From the NCBI RefSeq assembly GCF_010993985.1, contig NZ_WINH01000001.1, positions 62,001 through 126,000 of the forward strand: a DNA stretch of 64,000 bases, given 5' to 3'. Of the stretch, positions 18,436 to 27,710 are shown in pieces. Each line of letters starts with the position of its first letter. Within the stretch, counting starts at the first letter, position 1. The notes below the pieces were generated by a model. It saw only the letters and a list, made by a program, of their open reading frames with translations, was not told the DNA's origin and ran no database searches. The stretch is from Paraferrimonas sp. SM1919 (GTDB taxonomy: Bacteria; Pseudomonadota; Gammaproteobacteria; Enterobacterales; Shewanellaceae). Both the position numbers and the translations under genes were made by a program.

Positions 18436-19595
18436 TGCTCTTGACCGTATCCTAAGGCATCAAACTTGAGCATTAAGTAATCATTTTGAGACAGCGCCTC
18501 ATGGTTGTCTGCAGTGAAGGGATATTGGTACTCTTTTAGTGCGCCAGAATGTTGGGGGATGTTTTCAAGGGCTTTTCTAATCTTATCAGGATGGTTACTG
18601 CCTGACTGTTTAACGGCTAATGCGAGTAAATGCACCAAGTCATAGGCATGAACAACCCCACTAAATGCATTATGGCCCTCTGTCGGACCGTATTTCTGTA
18701 GATAACGTTCAACCAATCGTTTCCCTCGGGGGGTTTTGGGGGAATTAAAAGCGATTGTTTGTAAGTATTTTAATGAAACCTTTTTCAATGTTGGCAATTG
18801 CACTGATTCAATAAAATTGCCTCCGATAATTCCCCAATGAGAGTAGATTTTGGGCCTGTTCGATGGCGCTAATTTGGCAATATTTCTGATGATGTCCACC
18901 CCTTCTGGACTATTAGCCACCAGTGCCACACAGGCAACGTTTTCTTTATTGAGTTTTTCTACCATTGCCGCAAAAATGCCTGAGTTCCAGTTGAACCATT
19001 CTATGCCGCTCAGTTTGAGATCTAATTCTGCCGCCGCCTCGGTCATTGAACGCTCATTGGAACGCCCCCAACCGGTGCGTTCGAGCAACAGATGTAGGGA
19101 TGGACACAGGTCTTTTTTGGCTTCAGACAAAATGACTTTACCCGCCCACTCATCTCTTATTGATAGACGAAAGGTGTAACTGGGCTGATAGTCATGTTTG
19201 ATAATGGGCGTCCCTGCAGCCCAGGGGTCTAAATAGACCACTGGAGCTTGGTGGATATAAGGCAACTGGGCGATGGCAACTGGCGTATGCACGCCACCAA
19301 CCACGGCTAATAGATTGTCCAGTTTACTGAATGCTTTGAGGTTGGCAATTCCTCTGGCTGGATTGCCACGGTGGTCTTTTATGATCAGCCGTACAGGCTT
19401 ACCTAAAATGCCACCTGCAACATTGATTTCTTCGATTGCTAGCTCAATGCCATTTTGAATTGCCACCCCACCTTCTACTGCAAGGCTAGACATATCAGCA
19501 TCTAAACCAATGACCCAGCTATCTTCATTAGCTATAGCATTGTGAATAATACTGTTAATAAACAGCAATGCTATTAATAGTTTATGTTTACTCAT
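18432..19595 (-). CDS. Periplasmic branched-chain-amino-acid-type binding protein (orphan, kinase-coupled)
   Basis: 387 residues with signal peptide (MSKHKLLIALLFINSIIHNAIA). The sequence fits the Peripla_BP_6 fold of type I binding proteins: IGLDADMSSLAVEGGVAIQNG, IELAIEEINVAGGILGKPVRL, and LLAVVGGVHTPVAIAQLPYI. No ABC permease or ATPase genes are nearby. Instead the stop overlaps the start of the hybrid kinase by ATGA. This arrangement suggests it presents a ligand to the kinase's periplasmic domain rather than feeding a transporter. Ligand unknown; families of this type bind amino acids, amides or small organic acids. Confidence 0.88.
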   Translation of the reverse strand: MSKHKLLIALLFINSIIHNAIANEDSWVIGLDADMSSLAVEGGVAIQNGIELAIEEINVAGGILGKPVRLIIKDHRGNPARGIANLKAFSKLDNLLAVVGGVHTPVAIAQLPYIHQAPVVYLDPWAAGTPIIKHDYQPSYTFRLSIRDEWAGKVILSEAKKDLCPSLHLLLERTGWGRSNERSMTEAAAELDLKLSGIEWFNWNSGIFAAMVEKLNKENVACVALVANSPEGVDIIRNIAKLAPSNRPKIYSHWGIIGGNFIESVQLPTLKKVSLKYLQTIAFNSPKTPRGKRLVERYLQKYGPTEGHNAFSGVVHAYDLVHLLALAVKQSGSNHPDKIRKALENIPQHSGALKEYQYPFTADNHEALSQNDYLMLKFDALGYGQEQ

Positions 19596-19635
19596 AGTTT
19601 CAGGTTAGCTTATTAAAAAAGCATTTACAAAGGAA

Positions 19636-20175
19636 TCATAATGCCCGCTTGCGCTTAAACTTTGCCGCTATTACTTGCTTTTGGTAATCCATCAGCTCTG
19701 GGAAGGTATTTTTTGTGATCTGTTCAATTTCAGAGTGGTAGCTGATGTCTCTTAACCATTCAATATTGAAAGGGCAGGTTTCAATCAATGCTTTGATTCT
19801 TGCAATGGTAGGGTAGTAGCCCACTTTTTTATGATCATAAAACAGAACTTCAGCAAATTGAGTAGGAGTAATGCAATATTGATGATGACTGTCATAATGG
19901 AGGTACTTGTTATCAAAAGCAGACACCGCCAAGTTGGCTGAAGGTGTTGGAAAGTGAACCGTATAGGCTTGGTTTGCGAGTGTCTTACCAGTCTTTTGGG
20001 TAAAGCCATGTTTTGTGAAGAAGTGAATCAAATATTGTCGTTGCCCTTGTGACAAGATGTCATAATCATTACGCACGAAAAAATTGTCATCGTATACGGT
20101 GATCAGCGAGTATTCAGGCATGCTGAATAAATTTTTATCTTTGGTCACTGCCGCCGTGAATTGTTCATCAAACAT
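19636..20175 (-). CDS. Hypothetical protein, 179 aa
   Basis: A soluble protein without signal peptide or membrane helix; I do not recognise a family. It is rich in aromatic residues and histidines (YLHYDSHHQYCITPTQF) and ends in a basic tail (KFKRKRAL). A good AGGAGT ribosome-binding site precedes the ATG. It lies between the DUF3081-like gene (72 bp upstream) and the binding-protein gene on the same strand, but no functional link is visible. Confidence 0.6.
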   Translation of the reverse strand: MFDEQFTAAVTKDKNLFSMPEYSLITVYDDNFFVRNDYDILSQGQRQYLIHFFTKHGFTQKTGKTLANQAYTVHFPTPSANLAVSAFDNKYLHYDSHHQYCITPTQFAEVLFYDHKKVGYYPTIARIKALIETCPFNIEWLRDISYHSEIEQITKNTFPELMDYQKQVIAAKFKRKRAL

Positions 20176-20247
20176 TGGTTACTCCTATCAGCATTGCTTT
20201 ACATTTGTTACGTCTACAGCTAAAGCTAGGATGAACGTTATGTCTGT

Positions 20248-20514
20248 CTAATTTGCTGTTGCCAATTTAGCCACATACTGAAGTTTTTTTAAAAAGCTTT
20301 GTTTTTGATGCTCTTGGGCGTAATCCAGGTGATAGGTGTTATGGAAACCGATATGCAAGGTGACACCATTACCGGACAAATAAACGTTATAACCGTCAAA
20401 GTCAGTATAGGCTTCAAGGCCCTCAAATATTTTTCCCTGCTCTGTTTTGTCACCTAACAACATCACCTTTTCAAAGGCTTGTAATGCCATACTGGTATCA
20501 ATCTCGTTTTTCAT
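20248..20514 (-). CDS. DUF3081-like small protein
   Basis: 88 residues. The layout (MKNEIDTSMALQAFEKV, then a G-x-K-T-E-x-G block, LEAYTDFDGYNVYLS, FHNTYHLDY and FLKKL near the end) resembles the DUF3081 family known from Vibrio and Shewanella relatives. Cytoplasmic, no known function. AGGT upstream serves as the ribosome-binding site. Confidence 0.6.
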   Translation of the reverse strand: MKNEIDTSMALQAFEKVMLLGDKTEQGKIFEGLEAYTDFDGYNVYLSGNGVTLHIGFHNTYHLDYAQEHQKQSFLKKLQYVAKLATAN

Positions 20515-20725
20515 GATTACAACCTTATTTCGTTATTTAAAAATAATAGTTTAAGTAAGCCTAATTCGCTCAAAAAGCTTGGCAACAGCCTACTCCAAGA
20601 TCACCATAAACAATTGTTCCATATAATAATTAAACAGCATTGAGATAAAAAATCCTGCCAGTTATATGCTAGCTTCGAATGCATAAAGATTTCATCTTAT
20701 AAACAATAAAGGTTAGTAAAATCAT

Positions 20726-21859
20726 ATGCAAAAATTGAAACATTTCCTGCTTATTTTCAGCATTGCTCTGATCGTTAGTTGCTCCAGCTCTGACGAGCAA
20801 ATTAGTGTCGAAATCTTAACGGCCAATGATCTATGCTCTGTTACTCAAAACCAGCCCAAGGAGTGCCTAATACTTGAAAATGATAATTTTGATACCAATT
20901 CGGCTGTTGAAATTTATATTGAACAAAGCCCCCAATTTGGAGCATTAACCATTAATGCTCACTCCATAACTTACCGCCCGGCAGAGGGCTACGCAGGACA
21001 AGACTCTTTTAGTTATGTGATTAGCCAGAACAATACCCAATCGCGGCCTGCCCAAGTAGACATTACTGTGCAAAGGGTGTCACCTCAAGTTGCAGTGTAT
21101 ACCGCTGGTTGGGAAAACGGTCAAACTCATTCTGGTTTACCTGGTAAATTAACGCCTTCATTTTCAAATGACGTAACCTCACTCACTGAAGAACATAGTG
21201 ACATTCATTATTACCAAGTCGACAAGGTCGACTGGGCACGCAGTGGCAATCATGTATTAAAGTTCTTTGGTGAACCGCCTGCATTTCGAAGTGAAACCGC
21301 TTTTATGGATGCACTGTATCGCTACCGCCAAGGGGACGAGTTCTATTTCAGTGCCAGCATTCGTCCGGATGACTCTTGGGATGAACCTACAAAATATTCA
21401 ATCATTATTAGCCAATGGAAATCCTTTAGCTCTGGCCCCCATGCCGCTCTGCGCTTAAGTAATATGGGGGATTATGTATTAAGTTACCACTCAAAAGATC
21501 ACCCTGCTGTTGAGTTAGGGATTGCCCCAGCAAATGAATGGACGGATGTTCGTATTTATTTTAAAAAGTCTCTCAATGATGATGGTAAGGTCATGGTTTG
21601 GGTGAATGGTGAACTGAAACTTGAACGCCATGGCAAGACCTTAATTTCCTCAAATGAGGGCTATACCAAGATTGGCATGTATACCGAAATTCGCAGTCCT
21701 CGAACCCTATATTTTGACAATGTTTCAGTGTCTAAAGGCATTAATCGACCACTTTTGGATTGGGGTAGCAGCCCTGTAGATGGTAACTTTGATGACAGCG
21801 ATGAAGATGGTATCGCCAATGGCTTAGATCCCTACCCTTATGATCCTGATAGATTTTAA
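20726..21859 (+). CDS. Lipoprotein with cadherin-like and polysaccharide-lyase-type domains
   Basis: 377 residues. The lipobox is at I16-V17-S18-C19. Residues ~25-115 form a Big/cadherin-like domain (GYAGQDSFSYVIS). Residues ~125-340 resemble a jelly-roll polysaccharide lyase (PF14099 type): AGWENG, a RSETAF strand, GDEFYFSASIRPDDSW, ISQWKSFSSGPHAALRLS and MVWVNGELKLERHG. The C-terminus holds an acidic DSDEDGIANGLDPYPYDPD segment like thrombospondin-3 calcium repeats. It is probably an outer-membrane-anchored glycan lyase or binding protein. The domain call is by pattern, so the activity is uncertain. Confidence 0.7.
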   Translation: MQKLKHFLLIFSIALIVSCSSSDEQISVEILTANDLCSVTQNQPKECLILENDNFDTNSAVEIYIEQSPQFGALTINAHSITYRPAEGYAGQDSFSYVISQNNTQSRPAQVDITVQRVSPQVAVYTAGWENGQTHSGLPGKLTPSFSNDVTSLTEEHSDIHYYQVDKVDWARSGNHVLKFFGEPPAFRSETAFMDALYRYRQGDEFYFSASIRPDDSWDEPTKYSIIISQWKSFSSGPHAALRLSNMGDYVLSYHSKDHPAVELGIAPANEWTDVRIYFKKSLNDDGKVMVWVNGELKLERHGKTLISSNEGYTKIGMYTEIRSPRTLYFDNVSVSKGINRPLLDWGSSPVDGNFDDSDEDGIANGLDPYPYDPDRF

Positions 21860-21939
21860 ACAAACCTATTTGCTTTTTGCACAAAAACACAAACACTCAT
21901 ACTAGCACCCTAAATAGTTATAAAATAAGGAGCGTTAGT

Positions 21940-22440
21940 ATGAGTAATGAAACAACGATAAGCCCGTATCAATTAGGTGATATTTACCTAAGGATGGATG
22001 GGAGTGGCGTCACCACTTTTATGCCTGATGGCGGTGGCGTAGTCAATTGTCAGTTAGATGCTGGGCCTTGGGAGAAATTCAATTTAAATCAGAATAGCGA
22101 TGGCACTTATACCATTGAATCGGTTGCTTTCCCCGGAGTTTTTCTAAGAATGGATGGTCGCAATGTCAATGCAGATAATCCCACAGGGGGAGTGGTAAAT
22201 TGCCAGTTTGGTCACCACCAGTGGGAGGTATTTAAAATACGTGTTGTCCCCGTCACCATGGCAATGAGCATCGAATCCGTCGCCTTTCCTGGGGTGTTTT
22301 TAAGGATGGATGCTGATGGCTGTAGCGTAAACTCCGCATCAGGATGCGGCACCGTCAACTGTCACTTTGGCGCCCCTAGAGAGGCGCCATTTGATGAGTT
22401 CTTGACTATTTTACCGCCACCATCACCGACTCCTCAATGA
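21940..22440 (+). CDS. Three-repeat beta-trefoil (fascin/ricin-like) protein
   Basis: 166 residues, with no signal peptide or membrane segment. Three copies of a ~40-residue unit are visible at about 13-49, 64-100 and 116-157. Each has [FI]xLRMD ... GG/GCG-x-VNCxxG ... F, two of them led by SVAFPGVFLRMD. Threefold repeats of this size are the mark of beta-trefoil folds, often carbohydrate- or actin-binding. A proline-rich tail (PPPSPTPQ) follows. ATG 21940 is chosen because AAGGAG is ideally spaced; an in-frame upstream start at 21877 lacks one. It follows the lyase-like lipoprotein by 80 bp, perhaps in one transcript. Confidence 0.75.
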   Translation: MSNETTISPYQLGDIYLRMDGSGVTTFMPDGGGVVNCQLDAGPWEKFNLNQNSDGTYTIESVAFPGVFLRMDGRNVNADNPTGGVVNCQFGHHQWEVFKIRVVPVTMAMSIESVAFPGVFLRMDADGCSVNSASGCGTVNCHFGAPREAPFDEFLTILPPPSPTPQ

Positions 22441-22461
22441 GCAGTGGCAGTACATCTATAG

Positions 22462-22478
22462 AGGGGCTTGATGCCCCT
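22462..22478 (+). terminator. Weak terminator-like hairpin after the trefoil gene
   Basis: Stem AGGGGC / GCCCCT with loop TTGAT, followed by an AT-rich but interrupted T tract (TATCATTTATT). It lies between convergent genes. Confidence 0.55.
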
Positions 22479-22496
22479 TATCATTTATTCTGAAGT

Positions 22497-23165
22497 TTAT
22501 TGTGGTTCTGATTCCGTTTCTTTATTTTCCGGTTCATCTGGCAGGGTCATACCCCATATAATCAAGACAACAATCCCCCAACAGACAAGAAACATCAACC
22601 AATGATACCAAGCCATTGGTTGCTCATTTGGTTCTATCATTAAAAATCCAGCATGGGCCGTTTCACCGGAAAAATAATCTCGTTCATTGTCCCAATCTAA
22701 AACCCCCCATAGGTTCATGCCCTGCAAAGGTGTTTCACTCAACTTGATATAAAAATCTTTTGCTGGTGATTCTGTATCAAAGAAATTAGCCACCTCTTCT
22801 TCGGTTTCTAAACGACTAATTTTTTCAATATGGCCCATGTCTTTTTTGCTATCAAAAATCACATAGCCCAGTGGCTTGGCGTCTGCTTCAGAGTCAATTT
22901 TATAAAAAGGAAGGTAAAATTTACTGATGAAAACTTTGTTATTACCGGTCTTACTTTCTTCGGTTACTTCTTTGTAGGTGTAATTAAAGCCGAATTCACA
23001 GTCTTTCAAAATCACCCAATCTTTAGCGCTAGGTTGCTCAGCCAAGTCATTACAACTGACCTCCTTGGGTGACCAGTTAGTCACCTTGCTGTAGAACCTT
23101 TGCCCAGAGTTAACTAAGCCTGCAATGAAAGCCACAAAAATAATGATGTAGAAAATCTCGCGCAT
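22497..23165 (-). CDS. Hypothetical membrane protein with two TM segments
   Basis: 222 residues: an N-terminal membrane helix (REIFYIIIFVAFIAGLV), a ~150-residue extracytoplasmic domain with many acidic and aromatic residues and two cysteines, and a C-terminal helix (WLMFLVCWGIVVLIIWGM) with an acidic tail. I do not recognise the family. The topology recalls proteins with a periplasmic domain held between two helices. It stands alone and is convergent with the trefoil gene. Confidence 0.6.
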   Translation of the reverse strand: MREIFYIIIFVAFIAGLVNSGQRFYSKVTNWSPKEVSCNDLAEQPSAKDWVILKDCEFGFNYTYKEVTEESKTGNNKVFISKFYLPFYKIDSEADAKPLGYVIFDSKKDMGHIEKISRLETEEEVANFFDTESPAKDFYIKLSETPLQGMNLWGVLDWDNERDYFSGETAHAGFLMIEPNEQPMAWYHWLMFLVCWGIVVLIIWGMTLPDEPENKETESEPQ

Positions 23166-23284
23166 TTTTTAATCCCTTAAATCCTTGTTTCAAACTAACT
23201 TCTACTTCCTGCTCGCTACTTTGTCATTTAAACACACTCAGTACAAAAAACAACCAACCCAATGACTCAATGTAAAATACTGAT

Positions 23285-23740
23285 TCATTGGCGTTTGCAG
23301 TGCGTTATTTCACCGTCTGTTTCTTTTAGCTGTAACTGTTTATCGGTAAGTCTGATTATGGTTGCTTTATTCGTTTGAGGGCCTTTGCCGGCAAAGTTGG
23401 CACTGTTGTCTACGGTAAAGCCTGTAGATACCGACAGCTCGGTTTTATTTGGTTGGTAACTTTCTGTGAGTGTTTTATTGACGATAAACCAAGTACCACT
23501 GACCTGCAAATTCAAGTTGAAGGCGCCTTTTCCATGCAGCCCTGGATAGGAATAAGCAAATTTTCCATCCATGGTTTTATCATCTCGGTAATTGATATAG
23601 GCTTTGTCTTTAAAGCCCATTACCGAATAATCACAAATCCAGCTGCCGACAATAATATCTTCAGCGTTATGATGCTCAGCTTGCACCGGAGCAAAAAATC
23701 CTAAAGCACATAATGCCAATAAACCTGATTTTATTTTCAT
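23285..23740 (-). CDS. Secreted lipocalin-like hypothetical protein
   Basis: 151 residues with signal peptide (MKIKSGLLALCALGFFAPVQA). The mature part has alternating strands and the opening IVGSWICDYSVMG, which suggests a small beta-barrel. Two cysteines (WICDY and THCKR) could form a disulfide joining the ends. AAGGA sits 7 nt before the ATG. Function unknown. Confidence 0.6.
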   Translation of the reverse strand: MKIKSGLLALCALGFFAPVQAEHHNAEDIIVGSWICDYSVMGFKDKAYINYRDDKTMDGKFAYSYPGLHGKGAFNLNLQVSGTWFIVNKTLTESYQPNKTELSVSTGFTVDNSANFAGKGPQTNKATIIRLTDKQLQLKETDGEITHCKRQ

Positions 23741-23880
23741 AGGTTTTTCCTTTTAAGGTTACGATTGCAATTAAAGCATAAGCAATAAATCGAATTTAGC
23801 CAAATCACTGTGTAAAAGATCAAACCAAAGATAAGTGGTATTCGTAGTAATGACAAATTCCATATAAATTATATCAAAGA

Positions 23881-24276
23881 ATGAAATTAATCTTTTTTTA
23901 CGACAGCAGTTGCCAGCTGTGCAACTTTGAAGTGAGCCACCTACAAAGGTTAGATAGCCAAGGCAAAATACGATTTGAAGACTTATACACCCCAGAGGGT
24001 TTGGAGCACTACCCTGACGTCAATCCACAACAGGCCATGGAAGTTTTGCACGGTATCTACCAGGGTAAATTAATTAAAGGATTGGAGGTCAGCCTATTGG
24101 CGTGGCAGTTGGTGGGCAAAGGCAAATGGGTGAACTGGCTAAATTGGCCAGGAATACGGATTCTCAGCCGTATAGGCTACCGACTGTTTGCCAAACATAG
24201 GCAATTCCTTTCGCCTATTGTGGCTCGGTTGTTAGGGATTAAAAACTGTCACTGCAACCCCAGTGATCAAGGGTAA
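23881..24276 (+). CDS. DCC-family (DUF393) thiol-disulfide oxidoreductase-like protein
   Basis: 131 residues opening with FYDSSCQLCNFEV, the D-x3-C-x2-C signature of the DCC/DUF393 family, a thioredoxin-like fold. The rest fits the family (a GIYQGKLIKGLEVSLLAW segment and basic C-terminal helices), with an extra C-x-C at the end. No signal peptide. The ribosome-binding site is weak. Members often sit beside photolyase genes in marine gammaproteobacteria, and here two photolyase-family genes follow within 400 bp. Confidence 0.8.
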   Translation: MKLIFFYDSSCQLCNFEVSHLQRLDSQGKIRFEDLYTPEGLEHYPDVNPQQAMEVLHGIYQGKLIKGLEVSLLAWQLVGKGKWVNWLNWPGIRILSRIGYRLFAKHRQFLSPIVARLLGIKNCHCNPSDQG

Positions 24277-24278
24277 AA

Positions 24279-24545
24279 TTAGAAACTTAGGGGCATAGGT
24301 ATGTTCACACTTGACGGTAGACCACACATTTCATCATATGGAGTATTCATATAAAGGTGTGCCCGGTGAATATCCCGTTCTCTTAAGTACTCCTTGGCTA
24401 GCTCTAATGAGGCCAAATGCGCACAGGCTGGCCCCGACAGACCTTTAATCACCCCTTGGCCATTGGCCATTCCCACTTGATAATCGTTGATATCAGCCGT
24501 AGCAATAATCACTGCGTAGCCAGAACTTTGTTCGAACATAGACAT
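24279..24545 (-). CDS. Small conserved protein (DUF6482-like, tentative)
   Basis: 88 residues from ATG 24545, which has an excellent GGAGG 5 nt upstream. The C-terminal AHLYMNTPYDEMCGL block resembles small gammaproteobacterial proteins of the DUF6482 type ending in xYDEMxG; the match is from memory and tentative. No signal peptide. Its stop is 2 bp from the stop of the convergent DCC gene, leaving no room for a separate terminator. Confidence 0.55.
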   Translation of the reverse strand: MSMFEQSSGYAVIIATADINDYQVGMANGQGVIKGLSGPACAHLASLELAKEYLRERDIHRAHLYMNTPYDEMCGLPSSVNIPMPLSF

Positions 24546-24658
24546 AATCACCTCCAAAGTAATGCCTATATAACGATTACTAAGATAATTTGGTTCATTA
24601 TTGCGCCCAATAGCTTGCTTAAACGTAATAAAAGTAAATTCTGAACCTAGAGTGGCAC

Positions 24659-25975
24659 ATGAATACAGGTTTATATTGGTTTCATCACGATTGTCGTTTA
24701 GCGGACAATGCTTTATTGCAGCAAGCCGCCAAACAGTGCACTCATTTGAAATTGCTTCATTTCCAGCAATTAACGAGCAGCTATGAGCAACATTTTTTGC
24801 CTGTAAGAAACGACAATACCCCTAAAACTCAATTTATGCTGCAATCAAACCATGAGCTTAACCAGCAACTAATGAGGTTTGGACAATGGTTAGAGATCAT
24901 TCCGGCTTGCAGCGTTTTACAAGCGCTAAATCATTTGCTGGAGATAATAAATCAGCATCATATTAACCACTTGTACATTAGCCACACAAGTTGCTTCTAC
25001 ACCAATAAGGTCGTAGCCAAGCTAGCAACCCAATTGCCTGAGCTTAATATTCATAGGGTACATAACAATAGTCTTTTCGAGCCACAGCAACTCGCCTTTG
25101 ATATTGGCGGTCTGCCAACAAGTTTTAGTAAGTTTAGAAAGATAAGCGAGCCTATTAAGCAGCTTGCTATTGCCGCAACAGTCGATTCTATGCCCCCACC
25201 CTTTGACGCCCCAACACAAAATCTGCTTAGGGACTTTGCAATAGATTCCACAAAGCCAGTTCACGGGGGTGAAATCCATGGACAACAACATTTACACAGT
25301 TATTTCAGCAGCCACGCACCCAGCACCTATAAGCAAACCCGCAATGCATTAGATGACTGGTCCAGTTCGACCAAGTTCAGTTATTGGCTCGCCAATGGTA
25401 ATTTGTCAGCTAGGCAGGTTTTATATGCCCTTAGACAGTATGAGTACCAACATGGCGCTAATGAATCGACTTACTGGATCAGTTTTGAATTGTTATGGCG
25501 GGAATACTTTTATTGGTACGCTGTGCACCATGGTGCCAAGCTGTTTCGCTTTACTGGCATTAACCACCACAAGCCGCTCACTAGCTTTTACTCACAAAGG
25601 TTACAAGTTTGGATTAATGGCACCACCCCCTATCCTATTATTAACGCCTGCATGAAACAGTTAAAACATACAGGCTATATGTCTAACAGGGGGCGGCAAT
25701 TAGCGGCCAGCTGTTTTGTTCATGAACTCGGTTTAGATTGGCGCTATGGCGCCATGTATTTTCAGCATCAGCTGATTGACCATGATGTCGGCTCGAACTG
25801 GGGTAACTGGCAATATTTAGCGGGCGTTGGCGCTGATCCTAGGGGGCACAGAAGATTTGATTTAACTAAGCAAACCCAGATGTACGATCCCTTTAATCAG
25901 TTCATTAAACGCTGGCAAGGACATATCGTAAACACTCCGTTAGATAATGTTGACTTGGCCGATTGGCCACAATAA
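24659..25975 (+). CDS. Cryptochrome DASH / photolyase
   Basis: 438 residues: an N-terminal photolyase alpha/beta domain (GLYWFHHDCRLADNALLQQA) and a C-terminal FAD-binding domain (~200-438). FAD-domain signatures are clear: KFSYWLANGNLSARQV, SFELLWREYF, and the long block INACMKQLKHTGYMSNRGRQ followed by DWRYGAMYF, DHDVGSNWGNWQYLAGVG. Cry-DASH proteins bind FAD and repair CPD lesions in single-stranded DNA or act in signalling. It is the first of two photolyase-family genes, 16 bp before the next, and probably the same transcript. Confidence 0.93.
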   Translation: MNTGLYWFHHDCRLADNALLQQAAKQCTHLKLLHFQQLTSSYEQHFLPVRNDNTPKTQFMLQSNHELNQQLMRFGQWLEIIPACSVLQALNHLLEIINQHHINHLYISHTSCFYTNKVVAKLATQLPELNIHRVHNNSLFEPQQLAFDIGGLPTSFSKFRKISEPIKQLAIAATVDSMPPPFDAPTQNLLRDFAIDSTKPVHGGEIHGQQHLHSYFSSHAPSTYKQTRNALDDWSSSTKFSYWLANGNLSARQVLYALRQYEYQHGANESTYWISFELLWREYFYWYAVHHGAKLFRFTGINHHKPLTSFYSQRLQVWINGTTPYPIINACMKQLKHTGYMSNRGRQLAASCFVHELGLDWRYGAMYFQHQLIDHDVGSNWGNWQYLAGVGADPRGHRRFDLTKQTQMYDPFNQFIKRWQGHIVNTPLDNVDLADWPQ

Positions 25976-25991
25976 AGCTCAAGGGCTTACT

Positions 25992-27548
25992 ATGAAACAC
26001 TATAAAACCCTCAGGCTGATCCTTGGGGATCAGCTGAATCATCAGCACTCTTGGTATAGCCAAATAGAACCTAGTTGCTTATATGTGATTGCTGAGCTCA
26101 ATCAAGAAGCCAATTATGTCCACCACCATATTCAGAAGATCAGCGGCTTCTTTATGGCGATGGCTGCATTTGCCGAGCACCTAAGCAATCAAGGACACCA
26201 AGTCTTGCATTTAACCCTAGATGACACCGCTGTTCACCCCAACTTAACGGGTTTAATCACCAGTCTAGCCGAGCAATATCAAGTACAAACTTTTGAGTAC
26301 CAAAGGCCCGATGAATATCGTTTGCAACAGCAATTAGAGGCCTTAGTGCTTCCACCTGCAATTGCCATTAATCGTTATGAGAGCGAGCATTTTCTATTCG
26401 ATTTCAAAGATATCGAGCAGCATTTTGTTCGAGGTAAACACAAATTAATGGGGCATTTCTACCAATACATGCGTAAGACATTTGGGGTACTTATGCTGGA
26501 CGAGCAAAAGCCTCTGGGCGGTAAGTGGAGCTTTGATACTGATAACCGCCAAAAGCTGAAAGCCACCGACTTAGCAGCGCTGCCCCAACCTCTGCTATTT
26601 GCTAATGATGTCAGCCAAGTCATTGACCGTATTAACCGACACCAAGTGCAAACACTTGGCCATATTGGTAACCAATTAATTTGGCCAATTAATCGTGAAC
26701 AAAGCCTGCAAGTACTGCAGCATTTTTGCAAGCATTGCTTACCACACTTCGGTCAGTTTCAAGATGCCATGACAGCCAAGCACCCGAGCATGTGGAGCTT
26801 GTATCACTCCCGTTTGTCGTTCTCACTTAATACTAAGATGCTGTCACCATTGGAAGTATTGCATGCTGCAGTGGATGCCTACGCCAATTCAGAAGGTAAA
26901 ATCAGCCTTGCTCAAATTGAAGGCTTCGTTAGGCAAATTTTAGGATGGCGCGAATACATCAGGGGCATCTACTGGGCCAATATGCCAGAGTACTCCAATT
27001 TAAATGCCCTTAATGCCAATAACAACTTACCCGACTACTTTTGGACCGGCGAGACTAAAATGAGCTGTATGCAGCACGCCACAGGGCAGTCTTTAGATTA
27101 TGCCTACGCCCACCACATTCAGCGCTTAATGGTGACTGGCAATTTTGCACTGTTAACGGCAATCGACCCACAACAGGTCGAACAATGGTACTTAGGCATT
27201 TATATTGATGCCATCGAATGGGTGGAAATGCCTAACACCAGAGGCATGGCACTGTTTGCTGATAACGGTATTATTGCCACTAAACCCTATGCCGCTAGCG
27301 GCAATTATATCAATAAAATGAGTGATTACTGCAAAGACTGCCATTACAACATCAGCGACAAATCAGGGGAAACGGCTTGCCCATTTAACGGCTTTTACTG
27401 GCATTTTATGAATAAACATAGGGATAAGTTTGCTAATAACCCACGCACCGCCATGATCTACCGCACTTGGGATAAAATGGATGAAAGCGTGAGACAAGGC
27501 CACCTGCAAACGGCCGAAATGAACCTAGCTCGACTTAATCAGCTTTAG
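25992..27548 (+). CDS. FeS-BCP photolyase/cryptochrome ((6-4) photolyase type)
   Basis: 518 residues. The opening [12 protein letters not shown] is typical of the prokaryotic iron-sulfur photolyases. Four cysteines, C359, C447, C450 and C463, have the same spacing as the [4Fe-4S] ligands known from Agrobacterium Phr[11 protein letters not shown] and the [14 protein letters not shown] region belong to the FAD domain. It should repair (6-4) photoproducts with blue light. I use ATG 25992 with AGGG 6 nt upstream; an upstream in-frame start would overlap the Cry-DASH gene. The 3' end overlaps the convergent DUF2256 gene by 14 bp. Confidence 0.93.
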   Translation: MKHYKTLRLILGDQLNHQHSWYSQIEPSCLYVIAELNQEANYVHHHIQKISGFFMAMAAFAEHLSNQGHQVLHLTLDDTAVHPNLTGLITSLAEQYQVQTFEYQRPDEYRLQQQLEALVLPPAIAINRYESEHFLFDFKDIEQHFVRGKHKLMGHFYQYMRKTFGVLMLDEQKPLGGKWSFDTDNRQKLKATDLAALPQPLLFANDVSQVIDRINRHQVQTLGHIGNQLIWPINREQSLQVLQHFCKHCLPHFGQFQDAMTAKHPSMWSLYHSRLSFSLNTKMLSPLEVLHAAVDAYANSEGKISLAQIEGFVRQILGWREYIRGIYWANMPEYSNLNALNANNNLPDYFWTGETKMSCMQHATGQSLDYAYAHHIQRLMVTGNFALLTAIDPQQVEQWYLGIYIDAIEWVEMPNTRGMALFADNGIIATKPYAASGNYINKMSDYCKDCHYNISDKSGETACPFNGFYWHFMNKHRDKFANNPRTAMIYRTWDKMDESVRQGHLQTAEMNLARLNQL

Positions 27549-27681
27549 CCTTCTTGCTTGCGCATTGTTTAGAGCAATACTTAACACTTTCCCAATTGGC
27601 TTGCCATTTCTTGCGCCAGTTAAAAGGGCGCAAGCAAACTGGGCAAACCTTACTGGGTAAGTTGAGCTTTTTATGAGCCAT
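27535..27681 (-). CDS. DUF2256 zinc-ribbon-like mini-protein
   Basis: 48 residues starting [16 protein letters not shown]. The family hallmarks are all present: C-P-x-C (C13, C16), RPFNWRKKW, and a second pair YCSKQC (C36, C40), giving a four-cysteine metal site. DUF2256 proteins are frequently encoded next to photolyase/cryptochrome genes, as here. It lies 29 bp downstream of the ATP10-like lipoprotein on the same strand and overlaps the photolyase 3' end. Function unknown. Confidence 0.85.
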   Translation of the reverse strand: MAHKKLNLPSKVCPVCLRPFNWRKKWQANWESVKYCSKQCASKKAKAD

Positions 27682-27710
27682 AATTTATTGCTCAATTAGC
27701 CCTTGTTTGT

